DNA of 7,376 bases from an uncultured Collinsella sp. (GTDB lineage Bacteria; Actinomycetota; Coriobacteriia; Coriobacteriales; Coriobacteriaceae), in assembly GCA_900759435.1 (NCBI GenBank), contig CAAEVD010000219.1, forward strand, positions 1 through 7,376. Reading direction: 5' to 3'. A program made the position numbers and the translations under genes. Shown here one piece after another: positions 5,580-7,376 of the stretch. The stretch's first letter is position 1, and the number at the start of each line of letters is the position of its first letter. The notes beneath the pieces are model-generated. The model made no database searches and was not told the DNA's origin. It was given only the letters and a program-made list of their open reading frames with translations.

Positions 5580-6974
5580 ATGACCCAGGAGACGGTTACG
5601 AACGGCACTGAAGCCCTGTTCACTCGTGAAGGCATGCCTCCCGTTAAGGAAATGATCCCGTGTGCCCTTCAGCACGTACTGGCTTCGTTTGCCGGTATCA
5701 TCACCCCGGCTGTCATCATGGCCGGCGTCTACGGCTTTAATAGCCAGCAGAGCACCGACATCATCCAGGTCGCGCTCATTCTTTCGGCAATCGACACGGC
5801 CCTTCAGGCCTTCGCTCCCTTCCGTCGCATCGGCGGCGGCCTGCCCATCGTCATGGGCGTTTCGTTCGCGTTCCTCCCGGCCCTCCAGGCCATGGGTGCC
5901 TCGGGCTTTAGCTTTGGTGCGCTGCTGGGCGGCGAGATCGTCGGCGGCGCCGTCGCAGTCCTCTTTGGTCTGGCTTACAGCAAGATTAAGTGGCTATTCC
6001 CGCCCGTCGTGACCGGTACGGTCATCTTCTCCATTGGCGTCTCTCTCTATCCCACGGCTGTCAAGTATATGGCCGGCGGTATGGGTACGCCGCTGTGGGG
6101 CACCCCGCAGGCCTGGTGCGTCGCTCTTATCACCTTCGCCGTGGTCTTTGCGCTCGCCAACTTTGGCAAGGGCACGCTCAAGCTGGGATCCGTGTTCTTT
6201 GGCATGATCGTTGGCATGATCGTTTCGATTCCCTTTGGCATGATCGACTTCTCCAGCGTCGCCACCGCTCAGGTCTTCGCCCTTCCCAAGCTCATGCCCT
6301 ACGCGCTCGAGTTTGATCCCGAGGTCTGCATTACCCTCGCTGTCGTGTTCCCCATGGTTGCCATCCAAGTTATCGGTGACGTTTCCGCCGCCTGCCTGGG
6401 CTCCATCGACCGTATGCCCACCGAGCGCGAGCTCTCCGGCGCTATTGTGTCCCAGGGCCTCACCTCTATGGTCGGCGGCCTGCTGGGCGGTCTTCCCACC
6501 AGCGCCCTTGGCCAGAACGTGGGCATCATCTGCTCCAACAAGGTCGTCAACAAGTGGGTCTTTGTGATCATCGCGGCCGTCTTTGCCATCGCCGGTCTGT
6601 TCCCGCAGCTCTCTGCCGTCCTTTCCGCTATCCCGCAGCCCGTCATCGGCGGCGCGACCGTCGGCGTCTTTGGCACCATCACCATGAACGGTGTGCGCAT
6701 GTTCACCCGCGAGGGCCTCACGCAGCGCACCACCACCATCGTCGGCACCTCGGTCGTCTTTGGCCTGGGTATTTGGATGGCCAGCGGCTGCCTCGCCGGC
6801 GAGGGCATGCCCACCTGGGTGTCCACCGTCATCGGCTCCAACGCCGTGACCCCCACCGCCATCATGGCCATTGTCCTTAACCTGATCCTTCCGCAGACGC
6901 CGGTCGTGGCTCAGCACATCGATGCCGCCAAGGATGCCGCTGTGGATCTGGTCCTGCCCGAGAGCAAGAAGTAA
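5580..6974 (+). CDS. NCS2-family nucleobase (xanthine/uracil-type) permease
   Basis: This 464-aa integral inner-membrane transporter belongs to the NCS2 (nucleobase-ascorbate) family, which imports purines or uracil with a cation. The length and the hydrophobic profile fit the family's 14-helix fold. The TM1 QH motif is at Gln31-His32 (ALQHVLASFAGIITP) and the SFAFLP stretch is at 95-100. The TM8 signature normally reads ExxGD but here reads QVIGD, with Gln263 in place of the substrate-binding Glu. The TM10 signature is present as QNVGIICSNK (312-321), with Asn320 where Thr is usual. The start at 5580 is chosen because GAGGAT lies about 9 nt upstream. A longer in-frame start at 5493 would lie at the predicted transcription start. 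The neighbouring YheO-type regulator and SsnA-like enzyme point to purine import. The exact substrate is not certain. Confidence 0.92.
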   Translation: MTQETVTNGTEALFTREGMPPVKEMIPCALQHVLASFAGIITPAVIMAGVYGFNSQQSTDIIQVALILSAIDTALQAFAPFRRIGGGLPIVMGVSFAFLPALQAMGASGFSFGALLGGEIVGGAVAVLFGLAYSKIKWLFPPVVTGTVIFSIGVSLYPTAVKYMAGGMGTPLWGTPQAWCVALITFAVVFALANFGKGTLKLGSVFFGMIVGMIVSIPFGMIDFSSVATAQVFALPKLMPYALEFDPEVCITLAVVFPMVAIQVIGDVSAACLGSIDRMPTERELSGAIVSQGLTSMVGGLLGGLPTSALGQNVGIICSNKVVNKWVFVIIAAVFAIAGLFPQLSAVLSAIPQPVIGGATVGVFGTITMNGVRMFTREGLTQRTTTIVGTSVVFGLGIWMASGCLAGEGMPTWVSTVIGSNAVTPTAIMAIVLNLILPQTPVVAQHIDAAKDAAVDLVLPESKK

Positions 6975-7170
6975 CCAATTCGGTGCTATTCGCCGGCGGA
7001 CGCATCGCCTCGTCCGCCGGCGCCATGCGGCGCCAAGCCGCACTTCAAAGGGCTTGTCCCTTTGGTGAAGCGTTGACGGGAGAGGGCCCGTTTCCGGTGT
7101 AGGCCGGCGCTTCGCACTTCCGCCATGTCAGAGGTGTCAAACCCCGCCCCTGATGTTGAAGGGAGCATTT
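6975..7170 (+). promoter_or_regulatory. Permease-ssnA gap with three successive hairpins
   Basis: CGCCGGCGGACG (6991-7002) pairs perfectly with 7011-7022 around an 8-nt loop. TGCGGC (7026-7031) then pairs with GCCGCA (7037-7042). A third hairpin pairs AAAGGG (7047-7052) with CCCTTT (7058-7063) and CTTC (7043-7046) with GAAG (7067-7070) across a 3-nt bulge. No U-tract follows any of them, so complete termination looks unlikely. They may protect the permease mRNA or give partial read-through into ssnA. TTGACG at 7073-7078 is a possible -35 box for a separate ssnA promoter, but I see no good -10 partner. Confidence 0.6.
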
Positions 7171-7376
7171 ATGCTTCTGGTCGCTAACGGTTCCGTCTTT
7201 ACCCGCAACGCTCAGACTCCGTTTATTCCCAACGGTGCGGTCGCCATTGACGGAGATACGATCGTCGAAGTGGGCCCCGAGCGCGAGCTCAAGGCCAAGT
7301 ACCCGGATGCCGAGTACGTCGACGCCCAGGGCAACCTCATCATGCCCGGACTTATCAACTGCCACACCCACATCTA
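7171..7376 (+). CDS. ssnA: SsnA-like amidohydrolase, N-terminal part (cut by window end)
   Basis: Only the first 68 codons lie in the window. The protein starts MLLVANGSVFTRN and continues through the small beta-sandwich typical of cyclic amidohydrolases (NGAVAIDGDTIVEVG). It then enters the barrel at IMPGLINCHTHIY, where His65 and His67 form the first metal-binding HxH motif. The start at ATG 7171 follows AAGGGAG (7159-7165) at 5 nt. The pattern ELKAKYPDAEYVDAQGNLIMPG matches my memory of SsnA-type putative aminohydrolases, which occur with selenium-dependent molybdenum hydroxylases for purine and xanthine breakdown. The gene follows the permease in the same direction, so both probably serve one purine pathway. 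Other amidohydrolases, such as guanine deaminase or chlorohydrolase-like enzymes, share this N-terminal layout, so the subfamily is likely and not proven. Confidence 0.8.
   Translation, partial: MLLVANGSVFTRNAQTPFIPNGAVAIDGDTIVEVGPERELKAKYPDAEYVDAQGNLIMPGLINCHTHI

Noticed and set aside
5994..7043. 349-aa minus-strand open frame
   Set aside because: It is very rich in Gly, Asp and His, is antisense to the permease and runs into the hairpins. This is typical of a high-GC shadow frame.

Overview
This window looks like a chromosomal segment from a high-GC, gut-type actinobacterium of the class Coriobacteriia, and Collinsella is my best guess. The guess rests on overall composition, the set of genes and the style of the intergenic palindromes. 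I could not run a taxonomic search. I find six protein genes (one cut by the window end), no rRNA or tRNA, and an unusually rich collection of inverted repeats between the genes.

Bases 1-397 hold no convincing gene. Bases 33-329 form a regular array: four copies of an 80-bp unit, each made of a 16-nt arm, a 25-nt loop and the inverted arm. Next comes a minus-strand pair (398-3568). A large U32-family protein with a DUF3656-type middle region is followed 15 nt later by a small RluA-family pseudouridine synthase, so the pair looks like an operon of two RNA-modification enzymes. A stem-loop overlapping the stop codon of the second gene probably ends the transcript.

The divergent gap 3569-3947 contains a perfect 20-bp inverted repeat, then a good promoter and a strong 5'-leader hairpin in front of ridA, the gene for the small imine/enamine deaminase. 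Between the convergent ridA and regulator genes are a bidirectional terminator and a separate 127-nt inverted-repeat element with 37-nt arms.

The right half (4571-7376) looks like a purine-use locus. A YheO-type PAS/HTH regulator on the minus strand is divergent from an NCS2 nucleobase permease on the plus strand. The permease is followed by the start of an SsnA-like amidohydrolase. In other anaerobes SsnA-type proteins sit with selenium-dependent molybdenum hydroxylases of purine breakdown, so more such genes may lie beyond the right edge. The regulator-permease gap has a well-formed promoter whose -35 box overlaps a Fur-box-like sequence, and a pair of TTGACCA direct repeats. The permease departs from the usual NCS2 signature at two positions.

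I see no complete new defence or mobile system. The least explained parts are the 80-bp inverted-repeat array and the three intergenic palindromes that share a GGGAC-type core.
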